A DNA stretch of 35,002 bases from an uncultured Bacteroidia bacterium (GCA_903902325.1 CAIUUO010000095.1:1-35002), one strand, 5' to 3'. Counted from the stretch's first letter, positions 16,137 through 26,034 are shown. Numbers and translations are program-made. The notes: a model not told the origin generated them from the letters alone.

Positions 16137-18455
16137 ATGGAAAGATTGAAAATTTATTTGTTGTTCCTGTTTCTATTGCCCATCATTCCCGGATTTGCAC
16201 AACAAAAATATACCATCAGCGGTTATATCAAGGATGGCAAAACGGGTGAGAATCTGATAGGTGCGACTGTGACCTTCAAGGAACTGAAGGGCAAAGGGAC
16301 CGGCACCAATGCATATGGTTTCTATTCCATCACCCTGCCGACAGGACATTACCAGATGACGGCCCAATTCATTGGCTATGCTCCCCTGATACAACCAATC
16401 AATCTGAATCAGTCGCTCAAACAAAACTTCTCCCTGAATGAACAGATCAGCACCCTGGATGAGGTGGTGGTATCCGGACAGCGCCGCGATGAAAACATCA
16501 CCAAGACAACGATGGGAGTGCAAAAGCTTAATACGAGCGAGATTAAGAATATTCCTGTTCTCTTCGGAGAAAATGATGTATTGAAGACCATCCAATTGCT
16601 GCCGGGCATTAAGCCGGTTGGAGAAGGGAGCAGCGGATTCAATGTCCGGGGAGGTTCTTCCGATCAAAATCTGATTCTCCTGGATGAAGCCACTGTCTTC
16701 AATGCCTCGCACCTGTTGGGCTTTTTCTCTGTCTTCAATTCGGATGCCATCAAGGACATCACCGTGTACAAAGGCAATGAACCTGCCGAATACGGTGGAC
16801 GGTTGTCGTCGGTCCTCGATATCAAGATGAACGATGGAAACGACCAGAAAACCGTCGTTTCAGGAGGCATCGGACTGATTTCCTCCCATTTAAGTGTCGA
16901 AAGCCCAATCGTCAAAGACAAAGGCTCTTTCATGATCACAGCGAGACGAACCTATGCTGATCTGTTTCTGAAACTCTCCTCCGATACCACAAAGAACACG
17001 ACGCGTCTTTACTTCTATGATATCAATGCCAAGGCAAGCTACAAGCTTAACAGCAATAATCGCATTTACCTTTCGGGATACTTCGGAAAAGACCTGATAT
17101 CCCTTAAGAATACATTTGGCATCAACTGGGGCAACGTTTCGGGAACCATACGATGGAATCATCTTTTCTCGGACAGGCTTTTTTCAAATACCTCGCTGAT
17201 TTTCAGTAACTACGATTACAAGATCAACATCAACAATGGCAGTAAAATAAACATCATATCACGGATTCAGGATTATGGACTGAAGGAAGATCTTCAATTC
17301 TATATCCAATCCAATTCAACCCTGAAATTCGGGTTCAACTCCATCTACCATAAAATTATCCCGGGTGTCATCACGACAGACAATAATGTGGATTTAAAAA
17401 ATCTTACCAACAAGTTTGACTGGGAAAACTCCGTTTATCTCTCCCATCAGTATCGCTTCAGTGAAAAGTTCAATGTAGAATACGGTGCCCGACTTACCTC
17501 TTTCAGTGCGCTGGGTCCGGGAAATTTCTATACCTACGATGCGAACGGAAACATTACGAACATAACGGAATATCATACAGGAGAGTTTGTCAGGACATAC
17601 CTCAACCTGGAACCACGGTTGTCAATGGACTACCTGATCGATGCAACGAGTTCGGTAAAAGCCTCCCTGAGCAGGAATGTCCAGAACCTGCATCTGCTTT
17701 CCAATACAACCTCCGGAAACCCCACCGATTTGTGGATTTCAAGCAGCAATAACGTGAAACCTGAACTGGCAGACCAGTTTTCCATAGGCTATTACCGCAA
17801 TTTCAACGACAATAAATATGAATTTTCCGTTGAATCCTATTACAAGAATTTGCAAAACCAGATTGATTATAAAAATGGTGCAGAATTGATTTTCAATGAA
17901 AATGTCGAGTCGCAGATCCTTTTTGGCAAAGGACGTGCGTATGGCCTCGAACTCTTCCTGAAGAAGAAACAGGGTCGGTTTAATGGCTGGATCAGTTATA
18001 CCTTGTCGCGCACGGAACGCAAATTTGACACGATCAACAACGGAAATTATTTCCCTGCAAAGCAGGATCGCACCCACGATTTATCCTTAGTTGGGATGTA
18101 TGAACTGAATAAAAGCTGGACCTTTTCTGCGACGTGGGTGTATTACACGGGTAATGCGGTTACCTATCCTACCGGGAAATATGAAATAGAGAACCGTACC
18201 ATGTTCCTCTATTCCGACCGAAATGCAAGTAGAATGCCGGCTTACCACAGGCTCGACCTTGGAGCTACCTGGATCAGCAGGAAGAGTAAAAAATTCGAGT
18301 CGAGCTGGAATTTTTCAGTCTACAATGCCTATGGACGCGAAAATGCCTACATCATCTCTTTCCGCGATAGCAAATCCGATCCCTCCAAAACAGAGGCTGT
18401 ACAAACAACTCTTTTCAAGATGATTCCATCTGTGACGTACAACTTTAAATTCTGA
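16137..18455 (+). CDS. TonB-dependent outer-membrane receptor with carboxypeptidase-like N-terminal domain
   Basis: The 772-residue product has a signal peptide (about 1-21). A CarboxypepD_reg-like beta domain follows at about 25-100 (ISGYIKDGKTGENLIGATV and similar). The TonB-box-like LDEVVVSGQRR is at about 108-117. The plug domain includes LLPGIKPVGEGSSGFNVRGG (154-173) and DEATVFNASHLLGFFSVFNSDAI. A long barrel ends with SVTYNFKF. It lacks the STN domain and is shorter than the SusC protein at 2573, so it belongs to the ordinary TonB-receptor group that pairs with DUF4249 proteins rather than SusD. Its ligand is unknown. The DUF4249 gene starts 5 bases after its stop, so the two form one transport unit. 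Confidence 0.95.
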   Translation: MERLKIYLLFLFLLPIIPGFAQQKYTISGYIKDGKTGENLIGATVTFKELKGKGTGTNAYGFYSITLPTGHYQMTAQFIGYAPLIQPINLNQSLKQNFSLNEQISTLDEVVVSGQRRDENITKTTMGVQKLNTSEIKNIPVLFGENDVLKTIQLLPGIKPVGEGSSGFNVRGGSSDQNLILLDEATVFNASHLLGFFSVFNSDAIKDITVYKGNEPAEYGGRLSSVLDIKMNDGNDQKTVVSGGIGLISSHLSVESPIVKDKGSFMITARRTYADLFLKLSSDTTKNTTRLYFYDINAKASYKLNSNNRIYLSGYFGKDLISLKNTFGINWGNVSGTIRWNHLFSDRLFSNTSLIFSNYDYKININNGSKINIISRIQDYGLKEDLQFYIQSNSTLKFGFNSIYHKIIPGVITTDNNVDLKNLTNKFDWENSVYLSHQYRFSEKFNVEYGARLTSFSALGPGNFYTYDANGNITNITEYHTGEFVRTYLNLEPRLSMDYLIDATSSVKASLSRNVQNLHLLSNTTSGNPTDLWISSSNNVKPELADQFSIGYYRNFNDNKYEFSVESYYKNLQNQIDYKNGAELIFNENVESQILFGKGRAYGLELFLKKKQGRFNGWISYTLSRTERKFDTINNGNYFPAKQDRTHDLSLVGMYELNKSWTFSATWVYYTGNAVTYPTGKYEIENRTMFLYSDRNASRMPAYHRLDLGATWISRKSKKFESSWNFSVYNAYGRENAYIISFRDSKSDPSKTEAVQTTLFKMIPSVTYNFKF

Positions 18456-18460
18456 TTTTG

Positions 18461-19312
18461 ATGCGAAAAGAAGATATGGAAATAGCAAAATTAAAAGGGA
18501 ATAAGATCAGGAAAGATTTACTCCATGTCAAAAATGGTCCTGTTTTTTTGATTCTGATTTCCATTTTTCTAGGTTTGGCTTCCTGTGAAAAGGTCATTCA
18601 TCTCGATTTGAACAATACTTCACCCAAGGTGGTAATTCAGGCAAACATTTATGACCATTCCGGACCATATTATGTGAAAATCTCGAAAACTGTCAACTTT
18701 GAGGAGTCGAGTGTTTATCCTCCGGTAACAGGTGCTCAGGTTGAAATTACCGATAATTTTGGCCAAACCGAATTGCTTTCCGAATCGGAGTCCGGCACCT
18801 ATGTCACCTCCGACATCATGGGAATACCGGGGCATACCTATCAACTCACCGTTAAAACTTCAGGAAATACTTATAATGCAAGTTCTACAATACCATATCC
18901 TGTAGAAATGGACAGTATTTACTTCTCTTCGAGTCCTTTTAGCGGGGATAAAGTGACAACTGTCAGATTCACTGATCCTCCCTTTACCTTAAATTATTAC
19001 CGTTTGGTCTACTTCATCAACAATCAACAGCAAAAACCATATTATATCCTCAATGATGAGCTTTATCAGGGGGCATCGGTCAGGTACTCACTGATGTCAA
19101 GGGGCAGTGATATCAATCTTACGCCTGGAGATAATGTTACCGTTTGGCTGGAATCGACAGACAGCGGCGTATTCGACTATTTCAGAACCGTTTCGACAGA
19201 AGGTGGACAATCGGCTTCACCTTCCAATCCAGTCTCCAATATCAGCAATGGTGCCCTGGGTTATTTCAATGCCTGCTCTGTTCGCAAAATTTCGGGAAAA
19301 GTTGGGAATTGA
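18461..19312 (+). CDS. DUF4249 family lipoprotein, partner of the TonB-dependent receptor
   Basis: The 283-residue product from the ATG at 18461 (5 bases after the receptor stop) carries a lipoprotein signal ending at Cys42 (LILISIFLGLASC). A second in-frame ATG at 18476 gives a shorter leader. After lipidation comes EKVIHLDLNNTSPKVVIQANI, the typical DUF4249 opening, followed by Ig-like beta strands such as TGAQVEITDNFG and TYQLTVKTSGNTYNA. DUF4249 proteins are usually coded right after TonB receptors in Bacteroidota and are thought to act as surface partners, as SusD does for SusC. This is a family association, not a demonstrated role here. An unusual feature is the long basic region before the hydrophobic core. 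Confidence 0.88.
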   Translation: MRKEDMEIAKLKGNKIRKDLLHVKNGPVFLILISIFLGLASCEKVIHLDLNNTSPKVVIQANIYDHSGPYYVKISKTVNFEESSVYPPVTGAQVEITDNFGQTELLSESESGTYVTSDIMGIPGHTYQLTVKTSGNTYNASSTIPYPVEMDSIYFSSSPFSGDKVTTVRFTDPPFTLNYYRLVYFINNQQQKPYYILNDELYQGASVRYSLMSRGSDINLTPGDNVTVWLESTDSGVFDYFRTVSTEGGQSASPSNPVSNISNGALGYFNACSVRKISGKVGN

Positions 19313-19403
19313 CGTTAAACTAATTTACATTCAGTAAGTCAAATTACGTGTGTAAATTCGGGGACAACAAATCCCGATCGGCTTTTAATTCCTGTTTTAC
19401 CTA

Positions 19404-19438
19404 ATTTAAATCGGATCACTTTCCTATTTAAATGGGAT
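19404..19438. promoter_or_regulatory. Two 13-bp direct repeats 22 bp apart upstream of the Gly-rich-tail gene
   Basis: ATTTAAATCGGAT (19404-19416) and ATTTAAATGGGAT (19426-19438) differ in one base and start exactly 22 bp apart, two turns of the helix. Each contains the palindrome ATTTAAAT. They end 37 bases before the ATG at 19476 and could be paired sites for one regulator. Confidence 0.35.
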
Positions 19439-19475
19439 GTCAGGCAATTCAAATGAATTAAATCATTCAGCAGCC

Positions 19476-20315
19476 ATGAAATATATCCTTTTGATCAGTA
19501 TTATGTTGATCCTTTTCTCTTCAAATCTGTCGGCACAAGCCGATGTTTCAAAAGCGAGAAGGATTACTTCAGGTATCGTTATTGACGGGAACGACAAAGA
19601 ATGGACCCAGCCCCTTAATTTTTATGATGATGCCAGCGGAATCATGTTTGCCATTGGCAATGACAATGAGCGACTTTACTTGTGTTTTACAGGGAATGAT
19701 GAATTCAAGCTGAAGAAGATGATGAGTTCCGGTTGGTCGATAGTGTTATCATCGAAGGAAAAAAATAAAAAATTCAAAGCAGAACTTCTATTCCCTGCGA
19801 TAAATGTGATGGGGGTCAAAAGAGGTGGGGAAAATTTCGAAAAAAAATCCACAGAAGACAATCTTATTTCATTTTATAGGTTACAACTGAGATCTGTTGC
19901 GGCCAAAGGGTTCAAATCCGGAATCGGAGAAGTGGCATTGAACAGTAATACCGGTATAAACATTGCAGTAGGCTCCGACAGTATCCGGCACGTTGTGTAT
20001 GAAATCGCCATTCCGTTGTCAGAAATATCCATTACAGAATTAAGTCATCCTGAAGAACTTCTCACGTTGAATGTAAATATCAATGCACTTGAAAGACCTT
20101 CAGGCGGAGGAGGAGGCGATCGCAGTGGCGGTCACTCAGGAATGGGCGGTGGGATGCCCGGAGGAGGAATGTCAGGGATGGGCGGCGGACATGGGGGTGG
20201 TCACGGTGGAGGAGCTCATGGTGGAGGAATGTATCACCAGGGAGAATCCGGTGGTATGAATAATGTTTTAGAGAAAGTCTCATTTAAACAGAAATTCACC
20301 CTTGCAGGGAATTAA
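19476..20315 (+). CDS. Secreted protein with CBM9/DOMON-like domain and Gly/His/Met-rich tail
   Basis: The chosen ATG at 19476 gives a 279-residue protein with a clean signal peptide (MKYILLISIMLILFSSNLSAQ). An earlier in-frame ATG at 19437 only adds polar residues. The folded part (about 25-205) opens with ITSGIVIDGNDKEWTQPLNF followed by NDNERLYLCFTGND. That pattern is seen in CBM9-like or DOMON beta-sandwich domains, so binding of sugar, haem or another ligand is possible but unproven. The tail (about 208-263) is almost all Gly with His and Met in runs such as GHGGGHGGGAHGGGMYHQ, a composition suited to metal binding or to disorder. The efflux adaptor gene follows 139 bases later on the same strand. 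The function is unknown. Confidence 0.75.
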   Translation: MKYILLISIMLILFSSNLSAQADVSKARRITSGIVIDGNDKEWTQPLNFYDDASGIMFAIGNDNERLYLCFTGNDEFKLKKMMSSGWSIVLSSKEKNKKFKAELLFPAINVMGVKRGGENFEKKSTEDNLISFYRLQLRSVAAKGFKSGIGEVALNSNTGINIAVGSDSIRHVVYEIAIPLSEISITELSHPEELLTLNVNINALERPSGGGGGDRSGGHSGMGGGMPGGGMSGMGGGHGGGHGGGAHGGGMYHQGESGGMNNVLEKVSFKQKFTLAGN

Positions 20316-20349
20316 TAATCATTTCTGCTCAGGTTCGGTTATTTTCTCT

Positions 20350-20357
20350 TAATTTTG
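20350..20357 (+). promoter_or_regulatory. Candidate -7 box for the RND efflux operon
   Basis: TAATTTTG matches TAnnTTTG exactly, in the gap 97 bases before the adaptor start. No good -33 TTTG is seen at the usual distance, so this is a weak call. Confidence 0.3.
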
Positions 20358-20454
20358 CAGTCTGAGATCTTTTTTCAGAACGAATCCGCAAACTTGATGC
20401 AAGTGATTTCAATACAAGAGGTAAAAACATAAAACAATATAATATTTTCAGTTT

Positions 20455-21498
20455 ATGGCATACAAGTTAATTATTGGCCTTCAACTTTTGTTGATGATAT
20501 TCATTTCGTGCAAATCAAAAGACAAAGATCAGGCAGGCGCAGGGAAAGCTGCTCCGATACCAGTTGAGGTTGTTGTTGCCAGCAACGAGGATGTTTCGGG
20601 CAATCTGGAAGTGAACGGCAGCGTTCTTGCCAACGAAATGGCAGAACTCCACCCTGAAGTAAGTGGAAGGCTCATCTATCTGAATTTGCCTGATGGTGCA
20701 AATGTCAAGGAAGGCACATTGCTTGCAAGAGTGAATGATGCTGATTTACAGGCTCAACTTGAGCAACAGAAAACACAACTTGAACTTGCCGATAAAACCC
20801 TGAAACGATTGAGTGATTTGCTGAAGGTAAATGGCGTCAATCAGGCCGACTACGATGCGGCATTAAGTCAGGTAAATACCGTTCAGGCTTTGATAAAGGT
20901 TATCAATGCCCAGATTGATAAAACTGTGATCAGGGCTCCGTTTACGGGTGAACTCGGAATACGTGAGGTTAGTCCCGGTTCCTACGTAACGCCGCAGACA
21001 TTGATCGGAAGTATTCACCAAATAGATAAAGTAAAGATTGATTTTACGGTACCTGAAACCTTTGCCTCATTGGTTATTAAAGGAAACCAGGTGAAGATTC
21101 AGGCCGATGGCTTTAAGGAAAATCTTGATGCCACCATAACTGCCATAGAACCCCAAATCAACACTGTATCACGGAATATCAAGGTCAGAGCCATGCTGGT
21201 CAAGGGAATCATACATCCCGGCGCCTTTGTGAAAGTATATCTGGAACAGAACAGGAAAGGGATCATGGTGCCTTCCAATTGTATCATTCCTGACGCTCTC
21301 TCCAATCAGGTTGTTGTCGTTCGAAAAAATAAAGCGGTTTTTGTCAATGTTGAGACCGGATTAAGGAATACCAATCTGGTTGAACTCACAAGTGGTGTCA
21401 ATCCCGGTGATTCCATCATCGTTAGTGGTATGTTATTTGTCAGGCCAAATGCAGCAATAAAAGTTAAAAAAACCAAAAGCCTGAGTGAGAAAAACTAA
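20455..21498 (+). CDS. RND efflux periplasmic adaptor lipoprotein (HlyD/MFP family)
   Basis: This 347-residue protein joins the inner-membrane pump to the TolC channel. The lipoprotein signal ends at Cys19 (LLLMIFISC), so it is probably anchored to the outer face of the inner membrane. Recognisable parts are the lipoyl half-motifs VSGRLIYLNLPDGANVKEG (about 74-92) and IRAPFTGELGIREVSPGSYV (about 160-179), a short coiled hairpin between them rich in Gln and Leu (about 100-150), and beta-barrel segments with IKVRAMLVKGIIHPGAFVKVYL (about 242-263). Length is normal for the family. The pump gene begins 35 bases downstream and the channel gene follows, so adaptor, pump and channel form one operon. 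Confidence 0.94.
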   Translation: MAYKLIIGLQLLLMIFISCKSKDKDQAGAGKAAPIPVEVVVASNEDVSGNLEVNGSVLANEMAELHPEVSGRLIYLNLPDGANVKEGTLLARVNDADLQAQLEQQKTQLELADKTLKRLSDLLKVNGVNQADYDAALSQVNTVQALIKVINAQIDKTVIRAPFTGELGIREVSPGSYVTPQTLIGSIHQIDKVKIDFTVPETFASLVIKGNQVKIQADGFKENLDATITAIEPQINTVSRNIKVRAMLVKGIIHPGAFVKVYLEQNRKGIMVPSNCIIPDALSNQVVVVRKNKAVFVNVETGLRNTNLVELTSGVNPGDSIIVSGMLFVRPNAAIKVKKTKSLSEKN

Positions 21499-21533
21499 AA
21501 AATACTGTCAATTCAATACAACGATATTTTAAC

Positions 21534-24500
21534 GTGAATATATCCGAACTATCACTAAAAAGGCCTGTCCTTGCAACCGTAATGAGTCTGGCGCTGATTC
21601 TCTTTGGAGTAATCGGTTTCAATTTTTTGGGTATCCGTGAATATCCTGCCATAGATCCTCCGCTAATATCTGTAAGCACCTCCTATGCAGGAGCAAACTC
21701 AGATATTATTGAAAGCCAGATAACAGAGCCATTGGAGAAATCCATCAACGGCATTCCCGGCATTCGAACAATCACATCGTCCAGTTCAGTCGGCAGCAGC
21801 AACATCTCCGTAGAGTTTAACCTAACCACCAATCTGGAGGCAGCAGCAAACGATGTACGCGACAAAGTTAGTCAGGCAGTCCGGAATCTACCCCAGGACA
21901 TAGATGCTCCACCGGTTGTCACCAAAGCAGATGCAAACAGCGACTTCATTGTCCTGATGGCTATCCAAAGTCCAAGCAAAGGCTTGCTTGAATTAAGTGA
22001 TTATGCTGAAAACGTACTTCAAAATAAATTCCAGACGATACCCGAAGTGAGTTCAGTGAATATCGTTGGGCAGAAGCGGCCAGCAATGCGGCTCTGGATC
22101 GATCCGGATAAGTTGAACGCCTATGGTATCACCTTTAATGATATTACAACCGTACTGAACAAGGAAAATATTGAGGCGCCATCCGGAAAGATTTATGGTG
22201 GGAAAACCGAACTCACTATCCGGGCTTTGGGCCGTCTGACCACAGAAAAAGATTTCAGGGATCTCATTATCCAGGAAAGTTCAAGCGGAATCGTGAGATT
22301 GAGTGATCTGGCCAAGGTTGAATTGGGACCAGAGCAGTACGAACAAAGCTGGAAACTGAATGGCGTCAGTGCTGTGGGTTTAGCCATCATTCCCCAACCC
22401 GGTGCCAATTATATAAATATTTCCGACGAATTCAACAAGCGATTGGACGAGATCAAAAAATCGCAGAAAAACGACATTACCTTCACGACCCTCGTTGACA
22501 ATACAAGGAACGTCAGAAGATCACTTACAGAAGTGAAAGAGACACTTTTTATTGCCTTTTTGCTGGTCATCCTTGTCATCTTTTTGTTTTTCAGAAACTG
22601 GATGATCGCCTTACGTCCTCTTGTGGATATCCCTATCTCCCTGATTGCTACATTTTTCGTAATGTATCTCGCAGGGTTCTCCATCAACATTCTTTCTCTA
22701 CTGGGTATTATTCTGGCAACAGGTCTTGTTGTGGATGATGGGATTGTTGTGACTGAAAACATCTTCAGAAAATTTGAAGGGGGAATGCACATTCGAAAAG
22801 CAGCCCTGGAAGGTAGCAAGGAGATCTTTTTTGCTGTAATATCAACCTCAGTCACGCTTGCAATTGTCTTCTTACCGGTTTTGTTCCTTCAGGGTTTTGT
22901 AGGTAGCCTGTTCCGCGAATTCGCAGTAGTTGTTGCCAGTGCTGTACTTATCTCGGCATTTGTATCCCTTACCATTACTCCGGTTCTTAATGTCTATCTC
23001 AACAGAAAAAATGCCCGGCATGGTAAGTTTTATCAAGCAACAGAACCATTCTTTAGCGGCATGGAAAGTGGCTATAAAAACTTGCTCCAGAGTTTCATAC
23101 ATTACAGGTCGCTCGCATGGGGGATAGTTCTTTTATGTTTATTGCTAACTTATTTTATTGGCAGAAATTTACAAAGTGAATTAGCACCGCTTGAAGACAA
23201 GGGAAGCATTCGTTTCCAGATCACAGGACCTGAAGGTGCGAGTTACGGTTACATGACCAAGGCGGGAGGCGAATTCAGCAACTTCCTGATCGATTCAATT
23301 CCCGAGGGAGCCTACTCTTTTCTCGCACTTCCCGGTTTCGGTAATTCAGGTGTCAACGGTGGTTCTGGTCGTATCGGACTGGTTCCTGCTATGGAGCGCA
23401 CCAGAACGCAGAGTCAGATTGCAAAAGATATAGCAAAAAAGGTAATGCGGTTCAATAATCTGCGTATTTTCCCCATCGAAGAACAAACAATCGCTGTTGG
23501 AATGGGATCCAAAGGTTCATTACCAGTGCAATTTGTTATACAGAATCTTGATTTTGAAAAATTAAAGGAGGTAATCCCGAAATTTCTGGATGCAGCCCGA
23601 AATAACAAGACATTCCAGAATGTTGACGTGAATCTTAAATTCAACAAACCTGAAGTCGATATTTTAATTGACCGTATCAAAGCACGCGAATTGGGTCTGA
23701 CTGTTACGGATATTGCTGGAGTCATGCAGAGCGCATTCAGCGGGCGCAGGCTCGCCTACTTTATCATGAATGGCCGTCAATACCAGGTAATCAGTCAGGT
23801 AGGACTACAAGACAGACAGCAACCTACTGATATTTCAAAATTATATGTACGTAACAATCAGGGAGATAACATCGCTTTATCAGAAGTATTAAAAATAACG
23901 CCAAATGCCAATCCACCCTCTTTGTACCACTTTAACAGGTATAAAGCGGCCACAATCTCAGCTTCTCTTTCCGAAGGAAAAACCATTGGTGATGGCGTTA
24001 CTGCCATGCAGGAGATCGGAGACAAACTTTTGGATGAAAGTTTCCAGACCTCACTGAGCGGTCCGTCCCGCGACTTCTCGGAAAGTTCATCCAATACCGC
24101 TTTTGCCTTTATACTGGCATTGTTGCTTATCTACCTGGTTTTGGCAGCGCAATTCGAAAGTTTCAAGGATCCGTTTATTATCATGATCACCGTGCCACTG
24201 GCAATTGCAGGTGCAGTCTTATGCCTGTGGATCTTCAACCAGACGCTCAATATTTTCTCCGAAATCGGCATGATTACTCTGATTGGACTGGTAACCAAGA
24301 ATGGCATTTTAATTGTGGAATTCGCCAATAAGAAAAGGGAAACCGGAATGACAAAATTTGAGGCGGTAATTGAAGCAGCCACACAAAGGTTGCGCCCGAT
24401 TTTGATGACGAGCCTGGCTACTTCACTCGGTGCACTGCCAATTGCCCTTAGTCTTGGTGAGGCAGCTTCCAGCCGGGTACCACTGGGTGTCGTTATCGTT

Positions 24501-24611
24501 GGTGGCATTATTTTCTCTCTGGTACTTACTTTGTTTGTCATTCCGGCGATCTATACTTTCGTTTCCGGAAAGCACAAAACCAGAGAAGAAGTTGACAAGC
24601 AGTTCTTGTAA
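21534..24611 (+). CDS. RND family efflux pump (HAE1/AcrB-like), GTG start
   Basis: This 1025-residue inner-membrane proton antiporter uses GTG as start codon. The N-terminus MNISELSLKRPVLATVM is the usual RND opening, so the start is firm. TM1 is at about 11-30. The large periplasmic domain between TM1 and TM2 carries the SQITEPLEKSINGIPGI region. The TM4 segment GLVVDDGIVVTENIFRKFE (about 400-418) holds the paired Asp residues that carry protons. The second half repeats the design, with the TM cluster IMITVPLAIAGAVLCLWIF and IGLVTKNGILIVEFANK near the C-terminus. The sequence fits multidrug/amphiphile pumps (HAE1) better than metal exporters, because it lacks the extra charged residues of CusA TM4. 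The exact substrates are unknown. Confidence 0.96.
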   Translation: MNISELSLKRPVLATVMSLALILFGVIGFNFLGIREYPAIDPPLISVSTSYAGANSDIIESQITEPLEKSINGIPGIRTITSSSSVGSSNISVEFNLTTNLEAAANDVRDKVSQAVRNLPQDIDAPPVVTKADANSDFIVLMAIQSPSKGLLELSDYAENVLQNKFQTIPEVSSVNIVGQKRPAMRLWIDPDKLNAYGITFNDITTVLNKENIEAPSGKIYGGKTELTIRALGRLTTEKDFRDLIIQESSSGIVRLSDLAKVELGPEQYEQSWKLNGVSAVGLAIIPQPGANYINISDEFNKRLDEIKKSQKNDITFTTLVDNTRNVRRSLTEVKETLFIAFLLVILVIFLFFRNWMIALRPLVDIPISLIATFFVMYLAGFSINILSLLGIILATGLVVDDGIVVTENIFRKFEGGMHIRKAALEGSKEIFFAVISTSVTLAIVFLPVLFLQGFVGSLFREFAVVVASAVLISAFVSLTITPVLNVYLNRKNARHGKFYQATEPFFSGMESGYKNLLQSFIHYRSLAWGIVLLCLLLTYFIGRNLQSELAPLEDKGSIRFQITGPEGASYGYMTKAGGEFSNFLIDSIPEGAYSFLALPGFGNSGVNGGSGRIGLVPAMERTRTQSQIAKDIAKKVMRFNNLRIFPIEEQTIAVGMGSKGSLPVQFVIQNLDFEKLKEVIPKFLDAARNNKTFQNVDVNLKFNKPEVDILIDRIKARELGLTVTDIAGVMQSAFSGRRLAYFIMNGRQYQVISQVGLQDRQQPTDISKLYVRNNQGDNIALSEVLKITPNANPPSLYHFNRYKAATISASLSEGKTIGDGVTAMQEIGDKLLDESFQTSLSGPSRDFSESSSNTAFAFILALLLIYLVLAAQFESFKDPFIIMITVPLAIAGAVLCLWIFNQTLNIFSEIGMITLIGLVTKNGILIVEFANKKRETGMTKFEAVIEAATQRLRPILMTSLATSLGALPIALSLGEAASSRVPLGVVIVGGIIFSLVLTLFVIPAIYTFVSGKHKTREEVDKQFL

Positions 24612-24738
24612 ATTAATTTTTAAGAGTGCCCGAATGATGGATTTCACTTTAGTTCTCCTCCAAAAGAAAGATTCAATTAATCATAAAATTTTTTTCCGTC
24701 AGGACATTAAGCTCAATAGAAAGTTAAATGATCGATCC

Positions 24739-26034
24739 ATGAAGAATTCTTATTTTCTGCTACTGTTTTTACTTCCTTTAATTGGTGAAGCCCAGCCATT
24801 GATTTCACTTAAGAATGCGATTGACACCACGCTTATCAATAGTTTTGACATCAGGATTGCAGCGAACAATGTGGAGATCAGCAAGGTCAATAATACTTTT
24901 GGCGTGGCAGGAGGACTGCCTACAATCAGCGCCACTGCCACCGACAACCAGTCGATTTCCAAGGTCAACCAGAAACTTAACAGTGGGACTGAAATCGCGA
25001 AAACCAGCGTTAATGGCAATTCCCTGACTTCAGGTGTTACCCTGGGTATGCTCTTGTTCAATGGCAGGCGGGTTATTGCGACCAAAGAGCGGCTGAGCCG
25101 CTTGCAAAATCAAAATGAACTCCTTTTCAACGTCCAGGTGCAGAATAGCATTGCAGCCGTGATGGCCAAATACTATGATATTGTCAGGCAGGAAGAGTAT
25201 TACAAGATCATTCAAAGTTCCCTGGATGTATCCCAAAAGAAACTCGATATCATCACCGAAAGGAAAAATGTGGGGATGGCCAATGATGCCGATTACCTGC
25301 AGGCATTGATCGATGTCAATACGGCGCAGCAGGTCCTGAGGTCCCAGGAACTGACGGTGACCCAAACGAAGATGGATCTCTTGCAGTTGATGAGCAAAAA
25401 GAAATACTATCCCTTCGAGATCAACGACAGCATTACCGTTGATACCTCCATTCAGTTAAATTCCATCCTCAACTTCCTGCAGCAGAATCCTCAGTATCTG
25501 TCTGCTGAACAACAGATTAAAATCAACGAACAGGTGGTAAAAGAGGTTACAGCCTTAAGATATCCTTCCCTGAGAATGAACACTGGCTACAACCTGAGCC
25601 GCACCCAGAGCGATGCCGGGCAGTTCCTGTTCAACCTGAGTTCCGGACCTTATGCCGGTGTGACTATCCAGGTTCCGATTTACAACGGCAATGCCTACAA
25701 GGTTCAGAAAGAAGTCGCGGATTTCAATGTAAAAAATGCCAGACTCCAACAGGAAAGCCTACTCAATTTTTTAATGGCCGATGCCGTAAAAACTTATGAA
25801 TCTTACAGTACGACCCTTCAGCAACTTGAATCCCAGAAAAACAGCATCGAGTCTTCGCGCAAACTGATCAACGTGGTGATGCAGCGCTTCCAGGTGAATC
25901 AGGCAACCATCCTTGATATCAAGGCGGCGCAGAACAGTTATGAATTAACAGGTTACCAGCTTGTGAACCTTAAGTTTGCGGCTAAAATTTCGGAAATTGA
26001 GCTGAAGCGATTGATGTACCAGCTAGGAAATTGA
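24739..26034 (+). CDS. TolC family outer-membrane efflux channel
   Basis: The protein from the ATG at 24739 is 431 residues long and opens with a signal peptide (MKNSYFLLLFLLPLIGEAQ). An in-frame start at 24430 lies inside the pump gene and is rejected. The remainder shows two outer-membrane-efflux-protein halves with long Ala/Gln/Leu helices (YDIVRQEEYYKIIQSSLDVS and AVKTYESYSTTLQQLESQK) and short beta segments such as TSGVTLGMLLFNGRRV and AGVTIQVPIYNGNAY. It forms the outer-membrane trimer of the tripartite efflux system. The last 53 bases overlap the 3' end of the convergent gene at 25982. The 127-base gap after the pump gene shows no hairpin terminator. Confidence 0.93.
   Translation: MKNSYFLLLFLLPLIGEAQPLISLKNAIDTTLINSFDIRIAANNVEISKVNNTFGVAGGLPTISATATDNQSISKVNQKLNSGTEIAKTSVNGNSLTSGVTLGMLLFNGRRVIATKERLSRLQNQNELLFNVQVQNSIAAVMAKYYDIVRQEEYYKIIQSSLDVSQKKLDIITERKNVGMANDADYLQALIDVNTAQQVLRSQELTVTQTKMDLLQLMSKKKYYPFEINDSITVDTSIQLNSILNFLQQNPQYLSAEQQIKINEQVVKEVTALRYPSLRMNTGYNLSRTQSDAGQFLFNLSSGPYAGVTIQVPIYNGNAYKVQKEVADFNVKNARLQQESLLNFLMADAVKTYESYSTTLQQLESQKNSIESSRKLINVVMQRFQVNQATILDIKAAQNSYELTGYQLVNLKFAAKISEIELKRLMYQLGN

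Noticed and set aside
19358-19377. Terminator after the DUF4249 gene
   Set aside because: Only a 5-bp TCGGG/CCCGA stem with a weak T-run is visible, too weak to call.
24430-24738. Longer start for the TolC gene inside the pump gene
   Set aside because: The added 103 residues overlap the RND coding region in another frame and delay the obvious signal peptide.
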